64,000 nt of DNA from Natrinema sp. DC36 (GTDB taxonomy: Archaea; Halobacteriota; Halobacteria; Halobacteriales; Natrialbaceae), in assembly GCF_020405225.1 (NCBI RefSeq), contig NZ_CP084474.1, positions 62,001-126,000 of the forward strand, written 5' to 3'. How positions within the stretch are numbered: the stretch's first letter is position 1; each line of letters starts with the position of its first letter. The notes under the pieces are model-generated. The model was not told the origin of the DNA and searched no databases. It saw nothing but the letters and a program-made list of their open reading frames with translations. This document shows positions 34,081 through 43,422 of this stretch, piece by piece. The translations under genes were made by a program, and so were the position numbers.

Positions 34081-35169
34081 TCACTCGTCCGGTCGGACGA
34101 CGCTCCGGATCACTTCTCCATCGCGCAACGCGTCGAACGCGTCCCCGAGTTCCGAAAGCGAATACGAATCGGTCAGCAACGCGTCCAGATCGAGCCGACC
34201 ATCGAGGTAGAGATCGGCCAACTTCGGGATGTCCTCGTGAGGCCGTATCGAACCGACCATGTTTCCGATGATGCCGACACCTCTCGGGAACGCACCGCCG
34301 TCGATTTCGAACGTCCCGGTGTCCTTCGTCGTCGTCGCCACGGCAATACCACCTCTCCCCAGCGATTCGAACGCCTGTTCCAGCGTCTCGGGTCGACCGA
34401 TGCACTCGAAACTGTAGTCGACACCGCCGGTCAACTCCTGAATCTCGTCGACCGGATCCGTCGTCGACGAATTGATGGTGTGGGTCGCACCGAGCTCGGA
34501 CATTTCGTTCAGCTTCCGCTCCTCGATGTCGACGGCGATAATCCGTCGGGCACCGACCAGATCGGCTCCCAAAATTGCGCTGGCACCGACACCGCCGCAG
34601 CCGAAGATAGCGACGTCGTCACCGGGTCGGACGCCCGCCGTGTTCAGTACGGCACCGATACCCGTTGGCACACCGCAGCCGAGCAGTGCGGCAATCTCGA
34701 ACGGTACGTCCGCCGGGATCGGTATCGCAGACCGTTCCGGAACGACCGTTTTCGAGGCGAACGACGATTGGCTGAAGAAGTGGTCGATTGAGCCGTCGTC
34801 GTCGTACAATCGCTTCGTTCCGTCCGGCATAGAACCTCGAGTCTCTGCGTGTGTCGGACAGAAATACGGCTCGCCCGCCGAACAGTGTTCACACTGTCCG
34901 CACGACGGTAACACCCAGAGCACGACGTGATCGCCGGGTTCAACTGCAGTCACCTCCTCGCCGACCGCTTCGACGATCCCGGCGCCCTCGTGACCGAGCA
35001 CAATTGGCCGTCCCGTGTCCGGATTCGTGTACGCGTGGTAATCGGTGTGACAGACGCCGGTCGCCCGGACGTCGACCAGTACTTCCGTTGCTTTCGGCTC
35101 TTCGAGTTGGACCGTCTCGTACGAGAGTTGTTCCGGCTCTCGCATGACGGCAGCATTTATTTCGTGCAT
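34081..35169 (-). CDS. Zinc-dependent alcohol dehydrogenase (MDR family), copy 1
   Basis: A 362-residue medium-chain dehydrogenase. Catalytic zinc ligands: Cys40 (TGVCHTDYH), His60-Glu61 (LGHEGAG) and Cys165 (LLGCGVPTG). Structural zinc ligands: Cys90, Cys93, Cys96 and Cys104 (SCGQCEHC...FCP). The Rossmann motif FGCGGVG follows. The pattern is that of aryl/benzyl-alcohol or class III alcohol dehydrogenases using NAD. The aldehyde dehydrogenase gene lies just upstream on the same strand (84-base gap), so the two may oxidise a benzylic alcohol to the acid. A paralogue lies at 62.6-63.7 kb. Confidence 0.93.
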   Translation of the reverse strand: MHEINAAVMREPEQLSYETVQLEEPKATEVLVDVRATGVCHTDYHAYTNPDTGRPIVLGHEGAGIVEAVGEEVTAVEPGDHVVLWVLPSCGQCEHCSAGEPYFCPTHAETRGSMPDGTKRLYDDDGSIDHFFSQSSFASKTVVPERSAIPIPADVPFEIAALLGCGVPTGIGAVLNTAGVRPGDDVAIFGCGGVGASAILGADLVGARRIIAVDIEERKLNEMSELGATHTINSSTTDPVDEIQELTGGVDYSFECIGRPETLEQAFESLGRGGIAVATTTKDTGTFEIDGGAFPRGVGIIGNMVGSIRPHEDIPKLADLYLDGRLDLDALLTDSYSLSELGDAFDALRDGEVIRSVVRPDE

Positions 35170-35253
35170 GGATTCTGAATCCCTTCTCCGATCAGATACG
35201 TGATTCGCATGTTAATATCTATCTATCACAGTCCATGGACTTCACGTATTCGC

Positions 35254-36726
35254 TCAGAACGGATACGTCCGCTGAGTGGTCTGAATCGAGAACCACTTCG
35301 GTTCGGTGAACTTCTTGACGATCGCTTCGCCGTTGAACTGGCCAAGCCCGGATGCTTTTCTACCACCGAAGGGAATTCGCGGACTGCTGTTTATCGGCTG
35401 GTCGTTAATATGGATCATTCCTGCTTCGATTTGATCTCCGATATCCTTCGCTCTCGAAATCTCTCCGGAGTGGACTGAAGCAGCCAGTCCGTATTCCGTC
35501 TCGTTCGCGAGTCGGATCGCCTCTCGGTCGGAAGCAAACGGAATCACCGGTGCAATCGGACCGAAGTGTTCGTTACAGGCCGCGGCCATCTCGTTCGTCA
35601 CCTGTGAGAGCACGGTTGGCTCGAGATAGAGGTCCTCGAAGCCGCCGCCCGTTTCGATTTCACCACCCTGTGCAACCGTGCGTTCGATGTAGTCGACGAG
35701 TTCGTCGCGCTGACTCTCATTGATTATCGGACCGATTACCGTCTCTGAGTCGCGGGGATCGCCGACGGGGAGTTTGTCTGCACGCGTCGCGAGTTTCTCG
35801 ACGTACTCGTCATAGATCGACTCGTGGACCAGGTGGCGATTCAGCGAGATACAGACCTGTCCCTGGTGCAGAAACGTCCCGAACAGGCCCGCATCGACGG
35901 CGTCATCGACATCTGCGTCCTCGAGAACGACGTGAGGGTTGTTCCCGCCGAGTTCCATCGCCTGTTCGGTGAGTTGCTCGGCCGCGAGTTTCGACACGTG
36001 CCGACCGACTCCCGTCGAACCAGTAAACGCTATCACGTCCGCATCTGGGTGTGCCGCCATGCGATCCCCGATCTCCGAACCGTGTCCAGTGACGACGTTT
36101 ACCACACCCTCCGGAAGCCCCGCCATCTCGAACAATTTGGCGACGAGCAGTCCCCCAGTGATCGGTGTCTCCGTCGCGGGTTTGATCACGACAGCGTTCC
36201 CGAGCGCCACAGCCGGGGCGACCGCGCGCATCGTCAACGAGAGCGGGAAGTTCCACGGTGAGATCACGCCGATGACACCCGCCGGATCGCGTTCGATTCT
36301 GTTCTCCTTATCCGGGATCGACGACGGCCCGACCTTCCCACGCAACTCGGCTGGAAGCGTCGATGCATACTCGAGGAAGTTCCCGGTGTTTTCGACTTCA
36401 ATCGTCCCCTTTACGCGGGTGCTCCCCGCTTCGATCGCCAGTGTCGAGACGATCTCGTCCTCGTGCGTCTGCAGCAGTTTTGTGACATCCTCGAGGACTG
36501 CGGCTCGCTCTCCGGGCGGCATCTCTTTCCACTTACGCTGGGCGGTCGCTGCTTCGTCGTACGCGTCGTCGATATCATCGGTAGCACCGGCTGGTACGGT
36601 TGCGATTTCGGACTGATCGATCGGTGTCGTCACAGGGATCCGTTCGCCAGCGTTCGAATCAACCCATTTGTTACCGATACACAATCTCCACTGTTCGTTA
36701 GCTAATTCTGGTAGCTCTACGGGCAT
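35254..36726 (-). CDS. Aldehyde dehydrogenase (NAD(P)+), benzaldehyde/salicylaldehyde dehydrogenase-like
   Basis: A 490-residue aldehyde dehydrogenase with all key residues: Asn159 (ISPWNFP), Lys182 (VVIKPATETP), Glu258 (AMELGGNNP), Cys292 (HQGQVCISLNRH) and the FTGSTGVGRHVS cofactor loop. The NxxH-type VCISLNRHLVHESIYDEYVE region resembles the benzaldehyde/vanillin dehydrogenase branch. It would oxidise an aldehyde to the carboxylate that CoA ligases or dioxygenases take on. It is probably the first gene of the minus-strand group with the alcohol dehydrogenase. Confidence 0.93.
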   Translation of the reverse strand: MPVELPELANEQWRLCIGNKWVDSNAGERIPVTTPIDQSEIATVPAGATDDIDDAYDEAATAQRKWKEMPPGERAAVLEDVTKLLQTHEDEIVSTLAIEAGSTRVKGTIEVENTGNFLEYASTLPAELRGKVGPSSIPDKENRIERDPAGVIGVISPWNFPLSLTMRAVAPAVALGNAVVIKPATETPITGGLLVAKLFEMAGLPEGVVNVVTGHGSEIGDRMAAHPDADVIAFTGSTGVGRHVSKLAAEQLTEQAMELGGNNPHVVLEDADVDDAVDAGLFGTFLHQGQVCISLNRHLVHESIYDEYVEKLATRADKLPVGDPRDSETVIGPIINESQRDELVDYIERTVAQGGEIETGGGFEDLYLEPTVLSQVTNEMAAACNEHFGPIAPVIPFASDREAIRLANETEYGLAASVHSGEISRAKDIGDQIEAGMIHINDQPINSSPRIPFGGRKASGLGQFNGEAIVKKFTEPKWFSIQTTQRTYPF

Positions 36727-36972
36727 ATGCCGATAATTCGGGCTCCTCTATAAAATAAATTCCCCTCGATAGCCGATTGCTGCACGGACCGGAGATATCA
36801 AGGCGCATATGACCGCTAATAGAACGACTCAGTGACGATGCTCGTCATAACGAAGTGACGTTCTCGATTGGCCGCGATGACTCAATCATCGGTCTCCGTT
36901 CATCGAACGCTTTCCGCATCGTTCCGGGGCGCCATGATACCTGTGTCGGCTGATCTGTCGCTCCGCGCCCGA

Positions 36973-38163
36973 TCACAGAAGTACCGTCGACGCTCCGTAG
37001 AAGATTGCATACGAGAGGACGAGCGATCCGATCAATGAAAGCAGCCATGCGAGGACGGTATACCCCATCTTCCATGCACTGACGCCGCTTCCACCGGTTC
37101 CAGCCGCGGCACCGCTCCCGACGATAGAACTGACGATAATCTCGTTGAACGAGATCGGAATCCCAAAGAGGACGGCCGTCTGAGCGATCGCGAACGACGG
37201 GATTAGAGCGGCGATCGAGCGTCGGGGACCGAGCGAGGAGTAGTCTTGCGCGATGGCCTTGATCATTCGAGGAGCGCCTGTCCACGATCCGGCGAGGAGA
37301 CCGATACCGCCGCCGAACAGCAACGCAAGCAGCGGAACACCGATCTCTCTCATCATCGGAAGCAGCGGACCGATCGCGAGTCCGACCTGACTACCACCCG
37401 CGGAGAAGGCGACGAGTCCGCCCATCACCAGCAGAAAGATCCGCTGCGTCCGTTCGGCATCGCTTCGAACGCCGAGAGCAGTCGCACCGGCCCAAACAAC
37501 CATCAACCCAACCGTCACACCGAAGAGACCGAGCGTCGTCGAGACGGGCATCGCCCCACCGACCGTTTTAGCCAGTGAGTTTCCGCTATTTCCCGATCCA
37601 AGCACAGCGAATTCGATGTTGGCAAGTACTGCACCGACGGCCGACGCGAGGGTGACCAGAACGGCATTTTCCCAGCGCGGGCGCTCAAGCAGCATACGGG
37701 CAATCGCGTACGCGAGGCCGCCGCCAACGAATGGTGTCAGGATCCACATTGAACCGATCTCGAGATACTTTGGCCACACTGGATCGCCGCCCATCGCGAG
37801 GCCGATCCCGATCACGGCTCCCGTCGTCGTGAACGCGGTTGCGATCGGATACCCCGTGAAGATACCGATCGAGACCAGCGAGCCGGCAATGAGTAGTGCG
37901 ATCGTTGCGGCCGCCGGCGACAACGTCGCTCCACCGATCAGTTCCTCGCCGATCGCTTCGGACACGTTCGCACCCTGTAACACCGCACCGAGGAATCCAA
38001 GAATTCCGACGATAAAGCCCGCCTGCATCACTGAAATCGCGTTCGCCCCGACGGCTGGGGCGAACGGCGTCGACCCGCTTGATCCGGCTCCGATCGTCCA
38101 AGCCATGAAGAGACTGGCTACTGCGGCGACGAGAAAGATTCCGATCGATGCTACCTCAACCAT
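36973..38163 (-). CDS. Inorganic phosphate transporter, PiT family
   Basis: A 396-residue membrane protein with about ten helices and the duplicated PiT arrangement: the N-terminal half has AVGANAISVMQAGFIVGILG, the C-terminal half AVLFGIPISFNEIIVSSIVG. The usual GANDxxN signature is GANAISVMQ here, as in other haloarchaeal members. It probably imports phosphate by cation symport. The DUF5828 gene starts upstream on the same strand (93-base gap). It is not obviously part of the aromatic pathways. Confidence 0.85.
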   Translation of the reverse strand: MVEVASIGIFLVAAVASLFMAWTIGAGSSGSTPFAPAVGANAISVMQAGFIVGILGFLGAVLQGANVSEAIGEELIGGATLSPAAATIALLIAGSLVSIGIFTGYPIATAFTTTGAVIGIGLAMGGDPVWPKYLEIGSMWILTPFVGGGLAYAIARMLLERPRWENAVLVTLASAVGAVLANIEFAVLGSGNSGNSLAKTVGGAMPVSTTLGLFGVTVGLMVVWAGATALGVRSDAERTQRIFLLVMGGLVAFSAGGSQVGLAIGPLLPMMREIGVPLLALLFGGGIGLLAGSWTGAPRMIKAIAQDYSSLGPRRSIAALIPSFAIAQTAVLFGIPISFNEIIVSSIVGSGAAAGTGGSGVSAWKMGYTVLAWLLSLIGSLVLSYAIFYGASTVLL

Positions 38164-38256
38164 CTAGCCGATCGCAGCCGTCTCAGGCATAAAATAGTAC
38201 TGACATCCGCTCGAACCGTCCGCGAACGAATTCGTCGGAACTGTCCGTCCGTCGGT

Positions 38257-38976
38257 TCAATTAGTCGTCGGATCGACGCGATCCTCCTTGTCCGGCGGTG
38301 CTTCGACGCCCTCGATCGCCTCTGCGGCAGCTGTGTTCTTCCGGACGTTGACGTGCCATCGGTCGACCCTCTCATCGATCCTCGAGAGGCGGGTCGAGAC
38401 CTCGTCTTTTAGGTCGTCGTCATTAATGTTGACTTCGAACGCGAATTGTGGATCGGACTCTCGCCGAATCGATTGTTGTACGTTCGCACTGATGAGCCGG
38501 TTATCGAAGTAGTACGGCGCAAGCTGCGTCATCACGTTCTGATAGACCGTGTTCTCGACTCGGCGGAGTGCCTTCCGTCCAGTGGTATCGGCCGCGCGGA
38601 CGACGTGGGCGATCGACGCACTCCAGTTGTCGACCGCCGCTTCAGTGTTGTCAGCCTCGAGCAATTCGTAGGAACTCGCGAGTTTCTCGCCGGCGGTTCT
38701 GATGTCTTCGTCGGATGTCTTGCCAACGCGTTCGCCCGCCCCTTCACCGACGCTCGCTTGCGCGGCGGTCTTCTCGCTGATCTCCGCTTCGAGGGTCTCG
38801 TGTGCTTTCGGTCGCCAGTTTTCCCACTCGTCGAACGCCGACGGGAAGTATGAGTCATACCGGCCGGTGTCATCACTCATATGGACTTCTCGCAATGCAC
38901 GTGTGATGCGTTCGCCGTGTTCGATGATGTCGCTCCAACTACCGCGGGTTTTGAATCCGGAGATAGATTCTTCCAT
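38257..38976 (-). CDS. DUF5828 family haloarchaeal protein
   Basis: A 239-residue acidic soluble protein, start at 38976 (MEESISGFKTRGSWSDIIEH). It matches my memory of DUF5828, a haloarchaea-specific family. The middle (GKTSDEDIRTAGEKLASSYE, ADTTGRKALRRVENTVYQNV) is helical, and FDNRLISANVQQSIRR precedes a beta-rich piece FAFEVNINDDDL. Function unknown. It precedes the phosphate transporter on the same strand and could be a regulator or partner, but nothing in the sequence shows this. Confidence 0.7.
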   Translation of the reverse strand: MEESISGFKTRGSWSDIIEHGERITRALREVHMSDDTGRYDSYFPSAFDEWENWRPKAHETLEAEISEKTAAQASVGEGAGERVGKTSDEDIRTAGEKLASSYELLEADNTEAAVDNWSASIAHVVRAADTTGRKALRRVENTVYQNVMTQLAPYYFDNRLISANVQQSIRRESDPQFAFEVNINDDDLKDEVSTRLSRIDERVDRWHVNVRKNTAAAEAIEGVEAPPDKEDRVDPTTN

Positions 38977-39047
38977 TCGATGTCCTCTGTAGTGCGGTGT
39001 GACGTACAGTGTCGTTTCTCGTTGTCTTGCTAACCGATCACGATAGT

Positions 39048-39263
39048 CTACTGATGATGGCACCGCGGATTAGAACCGCGCCGATGGTAATCGGTAAGCC
39101 TCTTAACCGAGTCTTGAAGAAGAACGCACCGAGACCGAAGGCGAGAACAAATCGAATCACGACTGCGTTCCCTCTGTCGGCACTCTTGTCTTTCTCTTAT
39201 TTCCGAATTAGCGGTATCATCTCTGATGTGATTGCTCTTCTCCCACGTTGATTTACCGAACAT
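39048..39263 (-). pseudogene. Small membrane protein with probable frameshift
   Basis: From the ATG at 39263 the minus strand reads MFGKSTWEKSNHIRDDTANS in one frame. A neighbouring frame then gives EKDKSADRGNAVVIRF and two hydrophobic stretches, FVLAFGLGAFFF and LPITIGAVLIRGAIISRLS, ending in a stop near 39055. A one-base change around 39200 would join them into a protein of about 70 residues. This is either a broken gene or a sequencing error. Family unknown. Confidence 0.35.
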
Positions 39264-39403
39264 AGTCTGCTACCATTATCAAGATTAATAAATTGATTGG
39301 GTATTATATCCGATTGTTTGATCACAAAAAGCGAACCCAAGTCCGATTATTTCGGAATGAACAACGCTCTGAATTGACGGAATAGATCCTATTTGGTCTC
39401 ATA

Positions 39404-39418
39404 TGGTCCTAAGGACCA
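39404..39418. promoter_or_regulatory. Perfect palindrome TGGTCCT-A-AGGACCA
   Basis: Seven-base perfect arms around a single central base, 39 bases before operator candidate site C. It may be a binding site for a dimeric regulator. Confidence 0.4.
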
Positions 39419-39456
39419 ATAACTGAAACCAATAGTTAATGAACTCACTTGTATAT

Positions 39457-39476
39457 TTACGAACGTACTATCGTAA
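39457..39476. promoter_or_regulatory. Palindromic operator candidate, site C
   Basis: TTACGA-ACGTACTA-TCGTAA with perfect arms and the central GTAC, 304 bases before the IclR(4) start. It matches sites A, B and D. Confidence 0.5.
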
Positions 39477-39779
39477 AACGAGTCCGATTCACTCCTTCCG
39501 AGTATGGCGGAACTACTGAAATCGATCCGTAACTGCATCAATTATCGATATTGAATTCTGCGAATTCATTGCTAACACGGAGGTCCAACGTTGAACGAAT
39601 TGTCTAAGTAATATCGAGTTGTCAACTGGGCCGGTCACCGCTACTCGAAAACAGGCATCTTTCGGAACCGTTTCACACTTCGTCTCGTTTCCTGGGAGCG
39701 AATCACCGAATCTACTTTATGTGAACAAGGATGGGTAATCAACAGAAATTTTTACCTGTGCCTGTTTCATACGTAATCT

Positions 39780-40547
39780 ATGAAAGAGAACGGGAATTCA
39801 GGTCGGTCAATCAAATCAAACGAGACTCTGTTCGCTATCATCGAATCACTGAAGGAGGGCGATGGTGCGGGCGTCACCGAACTCGCCGATCGCCTCGATC
39901 TCGCGAAGAGCACCGTCCACAAGCACCTCGTGAGCTTAGAGCGGAACCGCTACGTCGTCAACGAGGACGGCCGCTATCGACTCGGACTCGAGTTCTTCAA
40001 CACCGGCGTCTACGTGCGTAACCAGTACGATATCTACCACGTCGCGAAGGATCGCATCGACAGGTTGGCCGAGGAGACCGACGAAGCGGCGTGGCTCATC
40101 GTTCCGGAGAACGGTCTCGGAATGTTCGTCTACGGTGTCCCACGAAACAAGTCGTTCTCGTTCGATTCGATGATCGGGACCTGGGTCTACCTCCATGCGA
40201 ATTCAGCCGGTAAGGCGATTTTGGCTCATCTCTCCGACGAAGAAATTCAGCAGGTTATTGATCGCCACGGTCTGCCGGCCCAGACAGAGCACACGATCAC
40301 CGGTAGGGAGGAACTGTTCGCCGAACTTGAGGACGTCCGCGAGCGCGGCTACGCGATGAACTTGCAGGAGGACCTTCGGGGACTGCATGCGATCGCGACG
40401 CCGGTCATCTGCAACGAGCGACCGATCGCCGCCGTCACGATCGCTGGCGCTGCGAACCGCTTGACCGAAGAGCAAATAGAGGACGAGTTGTACGGCTCGC
40501 TCCTTGAGGCTGTCGACGATATTGAACTTCGCCTCGTCTACGGATAG
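39780..40547 (+). CDS. IclR-family transcriptional regulator (4)
   Basis: A 255-residue IclR regulator (ATG 39780, MKENGNSGRSIKSNETLF). The helix-turn-helix is GVTELADRLDLAKSTVHKHLVSL. The effector domain has EAAWLIVPENGLGMFVYGVP, LHANSAGKAILAHLSDEE, LRGLHAIATPVICNERPI and AVTIAGAANRLTEE. It is the nearest regulator to the CoA ligase and gentisate genes downstream. Operator candidates flank it on both sides (site C at 39457, site D at 40585). Confidence 0.93.
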   Translation: MKENGNSGRSIKSNETLFAIIESLKEGDGAGVTELADRLDLAKSTVHKHLVSLERNRYVVNEDGRYRLGLEFFNTGVYVRNQYDIYHVAKDRIDRLAEETDEAAWLIVPENGLGMFVYGVPRNKSFSFDSMIGTWVYLHANSAGKAILAHLSDEEIQQVIDRHGLPAQTEHTITGREELFAELEDVRERGYAMNLQEDLRGLHAIATPVICNERPIAAVTIAGAANRLTEEQIEDELYGSLLEAVDDIELRLVYG

Positions 40548-40584
40548 CACGGTCGTCTCCACGTCTCACCGCACCCATTTTGTA

Positions 40585-40604
40585 TTACAAGGGTACTATT
40601 GTAA
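40585..40604. promoter_or_regulatory. Palindromic operator candidate, site D
   Basis: TTACAA-GGGTACTA-TTGTAA with perfect arms, 38 bases after the IclR(4) stop and about 920 bases before the CoA ligase start. Confidence 0.5.
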
Positions 40605-41521
40605 ACAGAATAGTGACCGAGCGATTTGCTCGAATCGGCGAGACCGTGACCGACCGTCGGGCAGTGATTACGTCTCATCGAATTTCCGTTTGTATAGACG
40701 TTCGATGTGTTCTCTCAGAAGAAACGAGCTCCTCCTGTGTTGTGGTGCGGTGATAGTTCCGCTGCGCTTCGGCGAGCGACTATGAAACGGAGAGTGAGCG
40801 TCTCCTCCGACGACATAAATGGTGTTCCCTGGTCGCTTTCGATTCGTTGGTTCACCATTTCAACTGCGGGTTTCGGATCGCGGCCTGAACTCCCTCAGGA
40901 GTGACCGTCCGCCATCGTTACTGGTAGGATAGGGATACTCTATTGGATACGTTTCGATGATAGGATTATGTAAAATAGAACACAACTCATAGCCCGTTCT
41001 CGGAGTACAAAAATACGTTCGATATTAGTGAACAGGACCCACATTGGGCCAGTTCCCGAGGGTTATCCCCAGCGGTCGACGCGAACCGCGAGGAACAGCG
41101 CGGCGACGAAGACGTACGTTGCACCGATAAACAGTCTGACCAGCCGCTGTGGGGTGAGCGACCTGAAGAGAAGCGACCGTGACACCAGCGGAAACGATCC
41201 CCGACATCGCTGCTACCGGAAGCAGAAAGATCGGCTACACGTGGAGCCATAGCCACGCGCTCTGCGTTCGGTCCGATGTCAACCGATCGTGCACGGTCGA
41301 TTGTAGGACGAACCACTACATCGATGTGACTGAGCGGTCCGCGACTACCGAGCGAAGCCGAGTTGGGGAGCGGTGAACGATACCGGCGCTTGCGATCCGA
41401 TGGAGTGAACGGAACTGACGACGGTGGCCTGAGTGCGAATATATCCTACTATACGCCCGTCGTTTGACGGGGATTCCATAATCATTAATACCCTCGGTAG
41501 TGCTCATCACACATAGCCCGT
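40605..41521. other. Intergenic region with a decayed membrane-protein tail
   Basis: About 900 bases with no intact gene. The only protein-like signal is the tail of a TauE/SafE-like permease on the minus strand (41063-41250). The stretch before the CoA ligase start (41440-41521) is AT-richer and probably holds its promoter. Confidence 0.35.
41063..41250 (-). pseudogene. C-terminal remnant resembling a TauE/SafE-type permease
   Basis: Minus-strand reading gives PIFLLPVAAMSGIVSAGVTV, then after a frame change LFRSLTPQRLVRLFIGATYV and FVAALFLAV up to a stop at 41063. The arrangement of Ser-Leu-Thr-Pro-x-x-Leu-x-x-Leu-Phe before the last hydrophobic helix is typical of TauE/SafE permeases. An upstream stop and a frameshift make it a dead fragment. 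The assignment is tentative. Confidence 0.3.
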
Positions 41522-43075
41522 ATGAATTTCATCGAGACCTTCCACCGTACCGTTCGACGGTACTCGTCGGATACGGCGATCATCTTCGACGATGGGTGGT
41601 CGTTGACCTACCGGGAACTCGACGACCGTACCACCCGTCTCGCGAACGCCCTGAACGACCGAGCGGGCGATCGTCGGGCGGCGACGCTGGCGGTCAACGG
41701 CCCGACAGCCATTGAGATGATGATCGCGAGCCAGAAGCGTGGGATTGGCAACGTCCAGTTGCCGTTTCGCGACAGCCTCAGCGGACTCAGATCGATGCTC
41801 GAGCCCACCGATACGGCAACCCTCGTCTTCGACGACGCCAACGCTGAGAAGGCCCTCGATGTTTTAGATCACACAGATATCGAGTACGGCATTCACGCTG
41901 GAAAGACGTCAATTGATCGTGATGATGTCGAGTCGTATGACGTTGTCCTCTCGGACGCGTCAATCGGCGAGGTCGAGCCGTATCAGGACTACGAACACGG
42001 CGTCTTCTACACTAGCGGGACGACGAGCGCGCCGAAAGCGGTGCTGTTCGATCAGGAGAAGCTCTGGCACGGCAGCACGCAGGCAATCATGGAGATGGGT
42101 ATCGAAGAGACTGACACGGCGCTAGTGACGACACCGTGGTATCACATGATGACCTGTGACGCCTGGATCCTGCCCCACATTCAGGCCGGTGCGACGCTGG
42201 TCGTGCAGTCGGACTTCGATCCTGACGAGACGCTTCGGCTCGCAGCGGACCACGACGCGACGGGGCTGTTGGCCGTGCCGACGCAGCTGCACGCGCTGGC
42301 CGATCGCCAAGCAGAAGCCGAGTACGACATCGACGCCCTCTCGTACATCCGGATAGGCGGCTCGATCGTCACAGAGGGACTCGTCGAGAAGGCATCCGAG
42401 CACCTTACCGAGGGCGTCTACAATACCTACGGGCTGACCGAAGGCGGACCGAACCTGACGTTCGCACACCCCTCTGTTCAGGACGAACACGCAGGGATGA
42501 TCGGAAAGGAGTCGTTCGTATCAGAGGTCCGCGTCGTCGAAGCGGCCGACCCAGACGAGGTTCCAGATCCGGAGGCGACAGTCGACCCCGGCGAGACGGG
42601 CGAAGTAATCGCTCGTGGGCCCGGCACCTGTGATGGCTACATGGACCGTCCGGAGGAGACCGAGTGGCTGATTATCGACGACGAGTGGATCCGGACGGGC
42701 GACGTCGCCGAAGTCAACGAAGACGGCTACCTGTACATCACCGGCCGCGTCGACAACATGTTCGTCTGCGGTGGCGAGAACATCTACCCCGAGGAGGTCG
42801 AGGAAGTCGTTGAGACCCACGAGGACGTCGACGAGGTCGTCGTCGTCGGCGTCGAGGATGAGAAATGGGGCCACCAAGTGGCCTGCGTCGTTTGTCCCGA
42901 CGCAGACGATCTCACAGAGGACGAACTGGACGAGTTCTGCAAGGATCACGACCAACTGCCGAACTTCAAGCGCCCCCGCGAGTACGTGCTGACGAAAGAG
43001 AAGTTACCGCGGACCGACACGGGAACCGTCCAGCGGGAGACGGTCCAGACCGAATTCTTCGCCGAGGCCGAGTAG
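41522..43075 (+). CDS. Acyl/aryl-CoA ligase (AMP-forming), probable 4-hydroxybenzoate-CoA ligase
   Basis: A 517-residue class I adenylate-forming enzyme. Motifs: GVFYTSGTTSAPKAVLFDQE (A3), NTYGLTEGGPN (A5), WIRTGDVAEVNEDGYLYITG (A7-A8) with FVCGGENIYPEEVEEV, and the catalytic Lys-region PRTDTGTVQRETVQ, in which Thr stands at the usual TGKxxR Lys position, a point to verify. The gene opens the block containing gentisate dioxygenase, a flavin monooxygenase and a 4HBT thioesterase, so an aromatic acid such as 4-hydroxybenzoate, benzoate or 3-hydroxybenzoate is the probable substrate. A fatty-acid ligase cannot be excluded from the sequence alone. Confidence 0.88.
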   Translation: MNFIETFHRTVRRYSSDTAIIFDDGWSLTYRELDDRTTRLANALNDRAGDRRAATLAVNGPTAIEMMIASQKRGIGNVQLPFRDSLSGLRSMLEPTDTATLVFDDANAEKALDVLDHTDIEYGIHAGKTSIDRDDVESYDVVLSDASIGEVEPYQDYEHGVFYTSGTTSAPKAVLFDQEKLWHGSTQAIMEMGIEETDTALVTTPWYHMMTCDAWILPHIQAGATLVVQSDFDPDETLRLAADHDATGLLAVPTQLHALADRQAEAEYDIDALSYIRIGGSIVTEGLVEKASEHLTEGVYNTYGLTEGGPNLTFAHPSVQDEHAGMIGKESFVSEVRVVEAADPDEVPDPEATVDPGETGEVIARGPGTCDGYMDRPEETEWLIIDDEWIRTGDVAEVNEDGYLYITGRVDNMFVCGGENIYPEEVEEVVETHEDVDEVVVVGVEDEKWGHQVACVVCPDADDLTEDELDEFCKDHDQLPNFKRPREYVLTKEKLPRTDTGTVQRETVQTEFFAEAE

Positions 43076-43422
43076 ACCGTTTTCGAGCGGGGAGGTCTCG
43101 GACGGTGTTTTGATCCCCTCCGAAATCGAACGACCGATATACACCGAACTACTGCCGAGAGTGTACGATATTACGGGCCAGGACGACGGCGACGCTAGCT
43201 ACCACACGTTCCTCGTCGAACAATTACACCCCCTCAATCTTCGAACGATCTCACTGGGATGGGTTTCGAACGTGTTCGACCCAGCGATATCGCGATCGTT
43301 GGGGCCACCGATACGCCGGCAGTAGCGCTCAACGTACTCGTCTCGCTCGAGGACTGAGAAACCGAGAGACCGACCGAGAATGGAATCGAAAGCCTTGGGC
43401 CGAGACCGGTATTCGGTACCCG
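43076..43422. other. Convergent intergenic region
   Basis: 347 bases between convergent genes. A short plus-strand frame ends in DIAIVGATDTPAVALNVLV and a stop near 43358; it has no start and no recognised family, and may be a gene scrap. Confidence 0.3.

Larger units (their letters stand above)
39264..39779. other. AT-rich regulatory region upstream of IclR(4)
   Basis: 516 bases without a supported gene, notably AT-rich. It contains a perfect 15-base palindrome (39404-39418) and operator candidate site C (39457-39476). Confidence 0.45.
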
